This document shows positions 50,764 through 60,011 of a stretch of 64,000 bases of DNA, piece after piece. The notes under the pieces are model-generated. The model was not told the origin of the DNA. It saw nothing but the letters and a program-made list of their open reading frames with translations, and made no database searches. This stretch comes from CAYNRA01 sp046293395 (lineage in GTDB: Bacteria; Bacteroidota; Bacteroidia; Cytophagales; Spirosomataceae): contig JBKBOU010000004.1 of NCBI GenBank assembly GCA_046293395.1, positions 83,017-147,016 on the forward strand, given 5' to 3'. The position numbers and the translations under genes were made by a program. The number at the start of each line of letters is the position of its first letter. Position 1 is the first letter of the stretch.

Positions 50764-50811
50764 TTGCAAATTAAAAGTTATTTGTATTTTTGTACTTGCA
50801 TAATGCAAGTA
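50764..50811 (+). promoter_or_regulatory. Promoter and palindromic operator of the oxidoreductase gene
   Basis: TATTTTTG (50785-50792) is the -7 box, with TTG (50764-50766) 18 nt upstream as -33. The perfect palindrome TACTTGCAT-A-ATGCAAGTA (50793-50811) begins right after the -7 box, and a half-site ACTTGCAA lies at 50762-50769. This is the expected place of an HxlR operator. Confidence 0.65.
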
Positions 50812-50838
50812 AATTTACACATTTAAACGGAAATTATA

Positions 50839-51840
50839 ATGAAAGCATACAGTTTGTCTAAGTACAGCAAGAAAGAAACGTTGCATCTTATAGACATACC
50901 CAAACCAACCATCGAAGACCATGAGGTATTAATTGAAGTACATGCTACGAGTATAAATCAGTTGGATGTTAAGCTAAAAAGTGGAGAATTTAAATTAATT
51001 TTACCCTATTCTCTTCCCCTCATTTTAGGACATGACGTGGCAGGAATCATCACAAATGTAGGTGTAAAAGTAAAAAGATTTAATGTAGGAGATGCAGTTT
51101 TTGCGTTTACATCCCAGGTACGCATCGGTACATTTGCAGAGTATGTGGCTGTTTCTGAGGCCCACGTAGCCCACAAACCCACCACGATTTCTATGGAAGA
51201 GGCGGCTTCTGTTCCGTTGGTTGCTTTGACAGCCCGGCAGGCATTTGTTGAGAATGCCGAACTCAAAAAAGGGCAAAAAGTTTTTATCCAAGCAGGCTCA
51301 GGTGGGGTAGGAACATTCGCTATTCAGCTTGCTAAACAAATAGGAGCAACTGTCGCGACAACGACAAGTTTAGCCAATTTCGGTCTTGTAAGTGGCCTTG
51401 GTGCTGATTTTGTAATAGATTACAAGACACAAGACTTTGAAAAATTACTTGCGGAGTACGATGTGGTACTCAATAGTCAAGATGAAAAGACACTCGAGAA
51501 ATCAGTACGAATTTTGAAGCCGGGCGGAAAGATTATTTCTATTTCAGGCCCGCCAGATGTATCTTTTGCATTAAAAATGAATCTATCCTGGTGGATGCGT
51601 ACAATCATTCATTTTTTGAGTAGAAAAATCCAGATACAGACCCAAAAAAGTAAGGTGAGCTATTCATTCTTGTTTGTAGAACCTGATGGTCAGGCATTGG
51701 CAGAGATTGGTCGGTTGATAGAGGAAAGGTCAGTTCAGCCAATTATTGATAAAGTTTTTCCGTTTGAAAAAATAAATGAAGCCATGGCATACGTGGCAAG
51801 TGGCCGTGCCAAAGGAAAAGTTGTCGTGAAAGTGCGTTAA
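50839..51840 (+). CDS. NADP-dependent quinone oxidoreductase (zinc-free MDR family)
   Basis: This 333-residue medium-chain dehydrogenase/reductase reduces quinones or enals with NADPH. The N-terminal GroES-like part holds VLIEVHATSINQLDVKLKSG and LPLILGHDVAGIITNVG, without structural or catalytic zinc cysteines. The Rossmann motif AGSGGVGTFAIQLAKQIGA follows, and the C-terminal VFPFEKINEAMAYVASGRAK is the standard MDR ending. Its divergent HxlR regulator suggests induction by electrophilic or oxidative stress, like bacterial HypR-controlled or YhfP-like genes. Confidence 0.9.
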   Translation: MKAYSLSKYSKKETLHLIDIPKPTIEDHEVLIEVHATSINQLDVKLKSGEFKLILPYSLPLILGHDVAGIITNVGVKVKRFNVGDAVFAFTSQVRIGTFAEYVAVSEAHVAHKPTTISMEEAASVPLVALTARQAFVENAELKKGQKVFIQAGSGGVGTFAIQLAKQIGATVATTTSLANFGLVSGLGADFVIDYKTQDFEKLLAEYDVVLNSQDEKTLEKSVRILKPGGKIISISGPPDVSFALKMNLSWWMRTIIHFLSRKIQIQTQKSKVSYSFLFVEPDGQALAEIGRLIEERSVQPIIDKVFPFEKINEAMAYVASGRAKGKVVVKVR

Positions 51841-51975
51841 CTATTCTGTTTTAAAATTATTTCTTTATTCCCCACGCTCCATCGGGGCAAAATAGGGGGT
51901 TGGATTTTATTTTGCATTTGCTCATTGCATTCCCCTAATCGCATCCTTATCCCGCATCAAATTCAACTAGATTTA

Positions 51976-52007
51976 TTTGCAAATGTTATGCAAGCATACT
52001 ATTTTTG
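51976..52007 (+). promoter_or_regulatory. Shared 23-bp operator element with promoter (site 2)
   Basis: Bases 51979-52001 are the reverse complement of the 46528-46550 element with one mismatch. TTTG (51976-51979) and TATTTTTG (52000-52007), 20 nt apart, form a promoter whose spacer is filled by the element. A repressor bound here would block transcription of the Fe-S protein gene. Confidence 0.55.
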
Positions 52008-52049
52008 TTCAAAAGGATATCCCATTCACCCGCCTAACTGAGAATTACA

Positions 52050-52835
52050 ATGGAAAAACCGATTAAGACAATGGCCGAAATGGCTGCACAAGGGGAAACC
52101 CCCGCTATTTTATTTTGGGTAGGCTGCGCTGGCGCATTCGATGACCGCTACAAAAAAGTCACCAAAACATTTGCCTCTATTCTTCAACATCTCGATATTT
52201 CGTTCGCCGTATTAGGTACAGAAGAAAGCTGTACGGGAGACCCGGCACGCCGCGCCGGCAATGAATTTACCTTTCAGATGCTCGCCCAACAAAATATTTC
52301 GGTACTCAATGGATATGGTATCCAAAAAATTGTGACGGCTTGTCCGCATTGCTTCAATACTCTCAAAAACGAATATCCCGAGCTTGGCGGGAACTACGAG
52401 GTTCTCCACCATTCAGAATACCTGCAACAATTGATTCAAGACGGACGCGTGCGCTTGAAAGAAGAAGGTGGTTTTAAAGGAAAGAAAATTACGTTCCACG
52501 ATTCTTGTTACCTAGGCCGTGCCAACCAAGTCTATGAAGCACCCCGCCAAATCTTGGAAGTCCTTGATGCAGAGCTTGTTGAGATGAAACGCTGCAAAAC
52601 CAATGGCTTATGTTGCGGTGCTGGTGGCGCACAAATGTTCAAAGAACCTGAAAAAGGCAAGAAGGACATCAATATTGAACGTGTACAAGAAGCATTAGAA
52701 ACAGGTGCTTCTACGATAGCCGTGGGTTGCCCGTTTTGTATGGTGATGATGTCGGACGGCGTTAAGCACCAAGAAAAAGAACATGCGGTACAGGTATATG
52801 ATTTATCGGAATTACTGTGGGAACAAATGAGATAA
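52050..52835 (+). CDS. CCG-domain (heterodisulfide reductase-like) Fe-S protein
   Basis: This 261-residue protein consists of two CCG domains as in HdrB, LutA/YkgE and GlpC-type proteins, which bind noncubane or cubane Fe-S clusters and pass electrons. The first domain has FWVGCAGAFDDR then TACPHCFNTLKNEY, the second FHDSCYLGRANQVYEAP, LCCGAGGAQMF and VGCPFCMVMM. No 4Fe-4S ferredoxin domain is present, so a partner is needed. The 23-bp operator shared with the SCP2/acyl-CoA dehydrogenase promoter suggests it serves electron transfer from fatty acid oxidation to the quinone pool. Confidence 0.87.
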   Translation: MEKPIKTMAEMAAQGETPAILFWVGCAGAFDDRYKKVTKTFASILQHLDISFAVLGTEESCTGDPARRAGNEFTFQMLAQQNISVLNGYGIQKIVTACPHCFNTLKNEYPELGGNYEVLHHSEYLQQLIQDGRVRLKEEGGFKGKKITFHDSCYLGRANQVYEAPRQILEVLDAELVEMKRCKTNGLCCGAGGAQMFKEPEKGKKDINIERVQEALETGASTIAVGCPFCMVMMSDGVKHQEKEHAVQVYDLSELLWEQMR

Positions 52836-52860
52836 ACCACGATTTTAAACGTGGGATTCA

Positions 52861-52882
52861 GCCCATGACGTCAGTCATGGGC
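52861..52882 (+). terminator. Perfect hairpin after the CCG-protein gene
   Basis: GCCCATGAC (52861-52869) and GTCATGGGC (52874-52882) form a 9-bp stem with a 4-nt loop (10 bp with flanking A-T). No T-tract follows directly, so it may terminate weakly or protect the mRNA end. A smaller stem CCACG/CGTGG lies at 52837-52854. Confidence 0.5.
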
Positions 52883-53711
52883 TCTCCATCAAAAAATATA
52901 GCCATTCTATTTTTACAAGATAAAATTGAAATATACCAATGTGTTTTCCCGATTTTTACCCAAAATTGACCACTAGATAAATAAATTAAAAAAATATTGA
53001 CGCCTTACTTTTTTTTAGAGAAATTGCCCTTGCTTTACTAATAAGAATTAATTGACAACAAGCATGAAGGTTGTTCCTCTCACTAGAATTATACGCCAAG
53101 TCGGTACTTATTTTTCAGGGTTTTTGCTCCAAAAAAGGTATCAGACATACGGTATCAAACAACCCTTGTTCTTGTCTAATTTTATCCGTATTGCCCATTT
53201 TTACCAAGAACTTCAAAAGACAAAAGCAAATTTCGGATTACCTGACGGAGAGTTCAGTGACTCAATCCCTATTTTCCGAATTACACAAGTAGCGCCGTAC
53301 GTTTCGACGCGCCAGAATATACCATCAATGTCGATAAAATCAAGTTCTATCTGTGTCTAGGAAGCTATTCACCCGCCTTGGTACGGCTCCAAAACGCATA
53401 CGTACTAAGTTTTTATTTCCGATTGGGAAGTTGCCCTTCCTAGTTTTTGGCAAATACGCATTTTTCTTATTTAGAGGTTTTGTAGGAGGTTAAACCTTAT
53501 CTGTATAAAACGGGTACGTGAAGTACCAACCTTTGGATGATATACATTTTTTTGAGCAATATGATGTTTGGTGCAACAAGGGGCGGCTTTTAGCTGCCTT
53601 TTGTTTTTGAGAAAAAGGTGAAATAATGGTTTCAAAATTGTTGACATCGCGTTTCTTTTTTGAAATTTCTCTATTTTCGTTCTTTATTCACCCTAAAACA
53701 GTTTTTATACG
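52883..53711. other. Long gene-poor stretch
   Basis: About 830 bp hold no gene I can support. A 102-codon frame at 53052-53360 has no hydrophobic, repeat or motif features. A neighbouring frame reads KFYLCLGSYSPALVRLQNAY before TAG at about 53442, which could be a remnant. The stretch may contain the promoter of the following gene and decayed coding sequence. Confidence 0.4.
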
Positions 53712-54725
53712 ATGTACAAAAAATACGTACTCCTTGCTTTTCTGGCAGTAAGTTTTTGGAGTTGCCAACAAGAATCAGAAAATACTCCGAAAAACACAGA
53801 TTACTTTGCACAAACAGCAGATTCTATTCAAACAGGTGGTGTGAAACTCATCCCTATCACGACGTCCAAAGGGACGTTCAACGTATGGACAAAACGTGTT
53901 GGAAACAACCCAACTACAAAAGTTCTCCTTTTGAACGGAGGTCCTGGAGCAACCCACGAATATTTTGAATGCTTCGAGAATTTTCTTCCTGCTGAAGGCA
54001 TCGAATTTATTTACTACGATCAATTAGGGTGCGGAAATTCAGATAATCCGAACGATACAAGCATGTGGGATTTGGCACGTTATGTGGAAGAAGTGGAGCA
54101 AGTCCGCAAAGCCTTGCAGTTGGATGCGTCGAATTTTTATCTCCTCGGACATTCATGGGGTGGTATTTTAGCGATGGAGTACAGCTTAAAATACCAAAAG
54201 AACATGAAAGGGCTCATTATTTCAAATATGATGGCGAGCTGCCCAGAATATGGTCAGTATGCAGACGAGGTATTGGCTAAACAATTACCAGCTGATGTTC
54301 TAAAAGAAATTCGTGCCATTGAGGCAAACAATGATTTCGGAAATCCACGCTACATGGAACTACTCATTCCGAATTTCTACGAAAAACACGTGCTTCGCTT
54401 CCCATCAAAAGACTGGCCTGAACCCGTGAATCGCTCTTTAGGGAAAACAAATCAGTCGCTTTATGTGACGATGCAAGGCCCAAGTGAGTTCGGAATTGCT
54501 GGTAAATTGGAAAAATGGGACAGAAAGGCAGATTTGAAGTCGATTCAAATCCCAACACTGGTCATTGGCGCACAACACGATACCATGGATCCCAGACACA
54601 TGGAGGAAATGGCTGGTCTGGTACAAAAAGGAACGTATCTGTACTGCCCGAAAGGAAGTCACATGGCATTTTACGATGATCAAAAAACGTATTTTTCGGG
54701 CTTACTTGCCTTTCTGAAAAACTAA
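53712..54725 (+). CDS. Proline iminopeptidase-family alpha/beta hydrolase lipoprotein
   Basis: This 337-residue hydrolase of the S33 peptidase family is exported as a lipoprotein (lipobox FWS-Cys, Cys18). Oxyanion region LNGGPGATHEYFECFENFL, IYYDQLGCGNSDNP, nucleophile elbow LLGHSWGGILAMEY, and the late acidic IGAQHDTMDP and histidine in CPKGSHMAFYDD give a complete catalytic triad. S33 enzymes release N-terminal proline or hydrolyse peptides and esters; extracytoplasmic location suggests use of external peptides. It stands alone with its own terminator. Confidence 0.9.
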   Translation: MYKKYVLLAFLAVSFWSCQQESENTPKNTDYFAQTADSIQTGGVKLIPITTSKGTFNVWTKRVGNNPTTKVLLLNGGPGATHEYFECFENFLPAEGIEFIYYDQLGCGNSDNPNDTSMWDLARYVEEVEQVRKALQLDASNFYLLGHSWGGILAMEYSLKYQKNMKGLIISNMMASCPEYGQYADEVLAKQLPADVLKEIRAIEANNDFGNPRYMELLIPNFYEKHVLRFPSKDWPEPVNRSLGKTNQSLYVTMQGPSEFGIAGKLEKWDRKADLKSIQIPTLVIGAQHDTMDPRHMEEMAGLVQKGTYLYCPKGSHMAFYDDQKTYFSGLLAFLKN

Positions 54726-54746
54726 ATTACCAAAATGTAGTCATCC

Positions 54747-54784
54747 AACAGCCTGCTAAATTCGTTTTTAGTAGGCTGTTTTAT
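54747..54784. terminator. Bidirectional terminator between peptidase and LacI genes
   Basis: AACAGCCTGCTAAA (54747-54760) pairs with TTTAGTAGGCTGTT (54767-54780) with one G-U pair. The stem is flanked by T on the right and serves two convergent genes. Confidence 0.75.
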
Positions 54785-55821
54785 TTTTGAGCCAATCCTA
54801 TCTTTCTATCCGTGGACTCACGAACCAATAGTTTGGTTTTCAGGATTTTAATAGGGAAATTGTCTTGGAAATAACGGGGGTTTTCAATGTGTTGCATCAA
54901 TAAACGAAAAGCCGTCCTGCCTACCTCTGTGCCGGGCTGTGCAATGGTACTCAAGGAGGGTTGTACCACACGGGAAATCTGCCAATTACTGAACCCAATC
55001 ACCCCAAACTCTTCCGGTATTTTCTTGCCTGCCTGCTGGGCTGCTTGCAAAGCTCCTACGGCTATTTCATCGGTTATAGCAAAAATAGCATCAATTTCTG
55101 GATGTGTCTTCAGCAAATCTTCTGTCACTCGGCGACTTTCATCAATGGAAATAGAAGATAACTGCACGACATATTCCCTGTTTTTTGTCAATTTATGCCG
55201 TTTCAAAGCCGAATAATATCCCTTTAACCGTTTCTGAGAACCGTGACTTACCATATTGTCTTGCAAATGGGCAATGTGCTGGTACCCCTGTTCAATCAGA
55301 TGCTCGACGGCACGCAAAGCACCCGAAAAATCATCTACGACTACCTTAGGAGCTTGTAGTTTTTGAATGTCTTTGTCGAACATGACAAACGGAATATTAT
55401 TTTCCCGCAAAATATCAAAGTGTTCGGTGTAAATAGTCTCATTTGTCGCACAAATAAGCACGCCGTCCACCATCCCATTCGCAAAAAGTTCCATGGCTTT
55501 TACCTCTTTTTGGTAGGAATCGTTTGTCAGGTGAATCATCAACTGGTAGGGCGAACTATGTGCTTCTTCACTGATGCCTTTGATGATAGACGCCATGTAT
55601 TCGTGTACAATCTTGGGGATAATTACACCGATGACAAAATTTTTCTGTGCCCGTAAATTGGATGCCATGAAATTGGGTTGATACGACAACTCTTTGGCAA
55701 CCTGACGGACCTTCTCCCGTACCTCTTCACTGATTTCTATCCTGTTTTTCAAGGCGCGAGAAACTGTTGCAATCGAAATACCTAGCTTCTTCGCGATGTC
55801 TGCTTGTTTGACTCTTCTCAT
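54781..55821 (-). CDS. LacI-family transcriptional regulator
   Basis: This 346-residue repressor or activator has an N-terminal LacI helix-turn-helix (QADIAKKLGISIATVSRALK, then hinge LSYQPNFMASNLR). The periplasmic-binding-like sensor domain has NFVIGVIIPKIVHEYMAS, VDDFSGALRAVEHLIEQGY and the C-terminal VGRTAFRLLMQHI. I start at ATG 55821: the frame open to 55836 begins with TTG and lies within the operator. It is divergent from the TonB receptor and glycosylglycerate genes and very likely controls them and itself through the palindrome at 55831-55858. Confidence 0.9.
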   Translation of the reverse strand: MRRVKQADIAKKLGISIATVSRALKNRIEISEEVREKVRQVAKELSYQPNFMASNLRAQKNFVIGVIIPKIVHEYMASIIKGISEEAHSSPYQLMIHLTNDSYQKEVKAMELFANGMVDGVLICATNETIYTEHFDILRENNIPFVMFDKDIQKLQAPKVVVDDFSGALRAVEHLIEQGYQHIAHLQDNMVSHGSQKRLKGYYSALKRHKLTKNREYVVQLSSISIDESRRVTEDLLKTHPEIDAIFAITDEIAVGALQAAQQAGKKIPEEFGVIGFSNWQISRVVQPSLSTIAQPGTEVGRTAFRLLMQHIENPRYFQDNFPIKILKTKLLVRESTDRKIGLAQK

Positions 55822-55830
55822 TGGATGTTT

Positions 55831-55858
55831 ATGCAAACGTTTACGTAAACGTTTGCAT
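55831..55858. promoter_or_regulatory. 28-bp perfect palindrome, LacI-type operator
   Basis: ATGCAAACGTTTAC (55831-55844) is followed by its exact complement (55845-55858). It contains two overlapping AAACGTTT cores with the central CG typical of LacI-family sites. It lies directly upstream of the LacI gene start and 116 bp before the receptor gene. Confidence 0.8.
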
Positions 55859-55924
55859 TTTAATTAACTGATTAATAAGTGTTTACAATTGCAAATATAC
55901 TTTTTTTCAAAATAGGAAACAATC

Positions 55925-55932
55925 TACCTTTG
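55925..55932 (+). promoter_or_regulatory. -7 box of the TonB receptor gene
   Basis: TACCTTTG matches TAnnTTTG, 41 bp upstream of the receptor start. A -33 box is not clear (TTTTTTTC near 55901). Confidence 0.5.
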
Positions 55933-55973
55933 TTGCGAAAGTACAATTAATTATTGATTTAATTTAATAAATT

Positions 55974-58610
55974 ATGAAAGTAAAACACTACCTAGTAGTA
56001 CTCATCTTGGGAATGGCAAGCCAATTCGCCTTCGCCCAAAGTGTACTGACCGGAACTGTCACCGACAAAACAGGCAGCAAAGTGCCCGGCATCACCGTAT
56101 CTCTGGAAGGTACCAAAAAAGGAGTTCAAACGGACGGCTCTGGACAATACAAGTTAGAGTTGCCATCTACAGCAAAAGCAACCGTTCGCTTTACAGGTAT
56201 TGGCTATAAGCCACTTACCAAAGAAATTTCAGGTGGTTCAGAAGTACTCGACGTCCAATTAGAAGACGACATCATGGCATTAGACCAAGTTGTGGTAACG
56301 GCTACATTTGGAACAAAGTCGGTGAAAGATTCGCCCCTATCCATGACCTACCTTGGGGCAAGACAAGTACAAACGTTGGCAGCAAGTAGCCAAGCGGATA
56401 TCCTCCGGACAATTCCCGGTATCACAGCGGAAGGGGGCGGGGGTGAAGTCGCCGCCAACGTATTCATTCGGGGGCTTCCTTCCGGTGGGCAATATCAGTT
56501 CAACCCATTGCAAGTAGATGGAATGCCGACGCTTAGTACATTCGGGCTTAACTCGTCTGCGCATGACGTGTATTTTAGAAATGACTTGGGTATCCAAAGT
56601 CTTGAGTTCGTGCGTGGAGGTATTTCTACGCTATTTGGTGCAGGTTCGGTAGCGGGTATCATCAATTATACCAGTATTACAGGGTCAGACGTAAGTAAAA
56701 ATGCAGTCCAAATGGAATGGGCGAATCTAGGCCGCGTGAAAACAGATTTTCTAAGCAGCGGTCGCCTCGGTGGAGAAGGGTCAAATCTCTATTATGCGGT
56801 TTCAGGCGTGTATCGTTATGACGAAGGCCCTATTCGTACAGGTTTGCCAACAGAAGGTGTTCAGTTCAGAGCCAATATCAAAAAAGTAACGCAAAAGGGT
56901 ACATTTACGTTATTCGGTCAGTTTATCGACGACAAAGCGCAATTCTACTTGCCTTTCCCTCTGGAAGCAAGCGACCGTTCTCGGCCAGTTGTCAATGGAC
57001 AGACTATCACCACCTTGCAAACTTCCTTGGCAAGCAAAATGGCTTTCTTAACGCCAGATGGTCTTTATCACTCGCCTATCCAAGAAGGAGCAGCAACACG
57101 AGGGGGCTATTTGATGATGAAAGCCAACCAAAACCTGGGAAATGGCTGGGTATTAGATGCCAAAGTGAAGTTTGCCAAATATGCACACCAGTTTAACTTA
57201 TTCCTAGATGGGGCTGGTTTCGGAAATCCAGTGGAAACACAGAGCAGCTTCCTTACCACAGCAGCGAGAGGCCTAGCAGGTGGCTCCAACTACAAATTTA
57301 GCTATGTTGATAACGGACAGCCTCTGGCAGCAGGTGCACTTTTGTACGAAAACAGAATCGTGGACAGAGAACGCCCATTGACAGAGTATGTAGGTGAATT
57401 TAACCTTACAAAAACGCTAGATAAGCACACTATCACGGCAGGAACCTTCCTTTCTAATTCAGTAGCAGGAGATAAAAATATCACCTATCGTTACTTGAGC
57501 GAATTTGCCGAAACGCCTCGATTGGTGCATCTAAGCTACACAGACGCAGCAGGTAATGCACGTAAATATACCTTGAATGGACTTTCAGGAACCAATGTTG
57601 GCTATACAGACCAAACCATCGCGAGTCAGAAAATAGCAGCTTATTTAACAGATGAGTACATTGGCGAGAAGTTTAATTTTGATGCAGGTGTACGTATCGA
57701 AAGAGCCCGCGGACTCATCACAAGCTACGGAAGCCGCCGTTACAATGTATTGCAAGATGCTTCGCTGGCACCAAATATCTCAGAAGTTACTTGGGGAAAT
57801 GGTCAGCTTAACAGAAGTGGCGAAGTTTCGACCGTCGGAACAGCCCTTGCTTTAGCAGGTTTGTACAAGGTTTCTTCATCTGTAAATGTATATGCCAACG
57901 CATCAAGCGGTTATTTCTTCCCTGAACTCCGCTCCGTTCGGTTCAGAACTGCTTACGAACCAGCTACGTACGAGCCCGAAAGAATCAATTCCATTGAGAC
58001 AGGGGTGAAAATTGGAACATCGAAGTTCTCTACCACTGCTGCCGTATATGCTGTTCAATTGAAAGATAGAATGGAAATTAACTTCGTCAATGACGGGCAA
58101 GGAGGATTAAGAGATGATGTTCAAAAAGTATCTACTTCATCGTATGGTGTGGAAATGTCTGTGAATTACCAATGGACAAAATACCTATCTGTTTATGGAA
58201 ATGCTACATACCAACGTCATGAATATACAGAATACGAAAGCAACCCTGCTCTTGTTGGCAACTGGCTACAAAGACAGCCAAGAACAATGGCAATGGCAGG
58301 TATTTTGTTCGATAACTCCAAATTTGATGCGGGCTTCTCGACCAACTACATCGGCGAGAAATACACGGCTGCAGATAATATCTATCTCCTTGATGCCTAT
58401 ACTATTAGTCGTTTAGACCTTGGATATAGCATCAAATGGAAAGATCAACAAGAAAAAATGAGATTGGGCGTATCTGTATTCAATGTATTTAATACGGCAG
58501 GTGTTACCGAAGGTTCTCCAAGAGGAGCAAATATCACCGGCTCAAGCTATTTCATTGGCCGCCCTGAGCTTCCAAGACGTGTATTCTTACGTCTTCTGTA
58601 CGAATTCTAA
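55974..58610 (+). CDS. TonB-dependent outer membrane receptor
   Basis: This 878-residue receptor has a signal peptide (ending FAFAQS), a carboxypeptidase-regulatory-like domain (about 24-95, LTGTVTDKTGSKVPGITVSL), a TonB-box region DQVVVTATFGTKSVKD, a plug (ADILRTIPGITAEGGG, VFIRGLPSGGQ) and a 22-strand-type barrel ending RVFLRLLYEF. It is shorter than SusC proteins and has no SusD partner, so it is a classical TonB receptor. As the first gene downstream of the LacI operator and before a glycosylglycerate hydrolase, it may import that solute or a related glycoside. Confidence 0.92.
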   Translation: MKVKHYLVVLILGMASQFAFAQSVLTGTVTDKTGSKVPGITVSLEGTKKGVQTDGSGQYKLELPSTAKATVRFTGIGYKPLTKEISGGSEVLDVQLEDDIMALDQVVVTATFGTKSVKDSPLSMTYLGARQVQTLAASSQADILRTIPGITAEGGGGEVAANVFIRGLPSGGQYQFNPLQVDGMPTLSTFGLNSSAHDVYFRNDLGIQSLEFVRGGISTLFGAGSVAGIINYTSITGSDVSKNAVQMEWANLGRVKTDFLSSGRLGGEGSNLYYAVSGVYRYDEGPIRTGLPTEGVQFRANIKKVTQKGTFTLFGQFIDDKAQFYLPFPLEASDRSRPVVNGQTITTLQTSLASKMAFLTPDGLYHSPIQEGAATRGGYLMMKANQNLGNGWVLDAKVKFAKYAHQFNLFLDGAGFGNPVETQSSFLTTAARGLAGGSNYKFSYVDNGQPLAAGALLYENRIVDRERPLTEYVGEFNLTKTLDKHTITAGTFLSNSVAGDKNITYRYLSEFAETPRLVHLSYTDAAGNARKYTLNGLSGTNVGYTDQTIASQKIAAYLTDEYIGEKFNFDAGVRIERARGLITSYGSRRYNVLQDASLAPNISEVTWGNGQLNRSGEVSTVGTALALAGLYKVSSSVNVYANASSGYFFPELRSVRFRTAYEPATYEPERINSIETGVKIGTSKFSTTAAVYAVQLKDRMEINFVNDGQGGLRDDVQKVSTSSYGVEMSVNYQWTKYLSVYGNATYQRHEYTEYESNPALVGNWLQRQPRTMAMAGILFDNSKFDAGFSTNYIGEKYTAADNIYLLDAYTISRLDLGYSIKWKDQQEKMRLGVSVFNVFNTAGVTEGSPRGANITGSSYFIGRPELPRRVFLRLLYEF

Positions 58611-58626
58611 TTCCAAATTTTTACCA

Positions 58627-58666
58627 AACAGAGAGGGAAATGTAACCAACCCTCTCTGTTCTATTT
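58627..58666 (+). terminator. Hairpin between receptor and hydrolase genes
   Basis: AACAGAGAGGG (58627-58637) and CCCTCTCTGTT (58650-58660) form a perfect 11-bp stem with a 12-nt loop, followed by CTATTT. Partial termination here would make receptor mRNA more abundant than that of the downstream genes. Confidence 0.65.
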
Positions 58667-58694
58667 CCCACTTTAAACCCTGATCACACGCCTC

Positions 58695-60011
58695 ATGACA
58701 CTCCAAGAACAGGCTCAAAGTATATTAGCACAAAATTGGCGTGAAGGATTTACCGTTCCTTCTTCACATCTATATCCCTTTCAATGGCTTTGGGATTCAG
58801 GATTTCATGCCATGGGTTGGGCTAATTTTAATCAAGAAAATGCCCGAAAAGAAATACAAACGCTTCTCTCCGCACAATGGGAAAACGGCTTGATTCCTCA
58901 TATTATATTCCATGCAGACTCTGCCGAGAAAAAATACTTTCCAGGAGCAAGTTTTCACCAAGCATACGTGCACCCAGCAGCACCGAAACACGTACATACA
59001 ACGGGCATGACCCAACCCCCCGTGCTTGGTTTTGTACTTGAATACGTGCACGAAAAAGAATCAGCCAAAGAAGAAAACATCGCTTTTTATCAACAAGCAG
59101 CAAAAGCAATTTTTGCCTTTCATCGCTATCTCTATACACAACGTGACCCAAACCAAGAAGGTCTCGTGTATATTCGCCATAACTGGGAGTCCGGTACAGA
59201 TAACTCTGCCGTTTGGGATTCCGTCTGGGAGACATTTGACCCACCCACGTATCAAGTCGAACGAAAGGATACACACCACGTCGATCAATCGCAGAGACCT
59301 ACTGCAAGAGATTATGATTATTATTTATACCTCATTGACCTCTCACGGCAATGTGGATACGAGGAGGATAAAATGTTGGATAAAATTCCATTCCTCATTC
59401 AAGATCCACTTTTCAATGCAGTTTTAGCAGCCTCTAACCAAAGTTTAGCCCGCCTTTTTGCTACTTGGGGATGGACAGAGGAACAAGCGCAATGTGAAAA
59501 ATGGTACGCCCAAACAACGCAACAGCTGAACCAAAAACTCTATTGCCCACAGCAAAATCAATATCATTATTACGATTTAAAAAACGAGCGTCCCATCAAA
59601 CTACCCACGGCTATGGGATTTGCACCGATTTTTGCAGGTGTACCTACACAAGACCAAGCCGAAAAAATGGCGGCACTCATAGAAAGTAGTACGTTTTTGG
59701 GAGATGACCTGTCCGGCTATCATTGCCCAAGTCTCGCGCCTACACATGAAAAATTTGAAGCAAATCGATATTGGAGAGGACCCGTTTGGTTGCAAGTCAA
59801 TTGGCTTCTTGAAAAAGGATTTCGTCAATACGGCTTCGATAAATTAGCCGATCAAATCAAAGAAGATGCTCTGGCTCTTGTCAAACGCGATGGATTCTAC
59901 GAATATTTTAATCCCAAAAAAGACGTAGCCGCCGGAAAAGGTGGATACGGCGGTAGTCATTTTTCCTGGACTGCAGCAGTGGTCATAGACTTTTTAAACG
60001 ATACAAAATGA
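58695..60011 (+). CDS. GH63-type glycosylglycerate hydrolase-like enzyme
   Basis: This 438-residue cytosolic enzyme has an (alpha/alpha)6-barrel of the MGH1-like/GH63 type, to which mannosylglycerate and glucosylglycerate hydrolases belong. Visible landmarks are YPFQWLWDSGFHAMGW (residues 27-41), YIRHNWESGTDNSAVWD (about 160-177), TARDYDYYLYL and NRYWRGPVWLQVNWLL (about 357-372), which carry the acidic residues and sugar contacts of this fold. No signal peptide is present. A 4-nt overlap with the symporter gene, and the glycerate kinase and sugar kinase that follow, support hydrolysis of hexosyl-glycerate to hexose and glycerate. A trehalase-like or other alpha-glucosidase role is the alternative. 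Confidence 0.82.
   Translation: MTLQEQAQSILAQNWREGFTVPSSHLYPFQWLWDSGFHAMGWANFNQENARKEIQTLLSAQWENGLIPHIIFHADSAEKKYFPGASFHQAYVHPAAPKHVHTTGMTQPPVLGFVLEYVHEKESAKEENIAFYQQAAKAIFAFHRYLYTQRDPNQEGLVYIRHNWESGTDNSAVWDSVWETFDPPTYQVERKDTHHVDQSQRPTARDYDYYLYLIDLSRQCGYEEDKMLDKIPFLIQDPLFNAVLAASNQSLARLFATWGWTEEQAQCEKWYAQTTQQLNQKLYCPQQNQYHYYDLKNERPIKLPTAMGFAPIFAGVPTQDQAEKMAALIESSTFLGDDLSGYHCPSLAPTHEKFEANRYWRGPVWLQVNWLLEKGFRQYGFDKLADQIKEDALALVKRDGFYEYFNPKKDVAAGKGGYGGSHFSWTAAVVIDFLNDTK

Noticed and set aside
53052..53360. 102-codon plus-strand frame
   Set aside because: No signal peptide, membrane helix, repeat or motif; a neighbouring frame looks equally gene-like, so decay is more likely.
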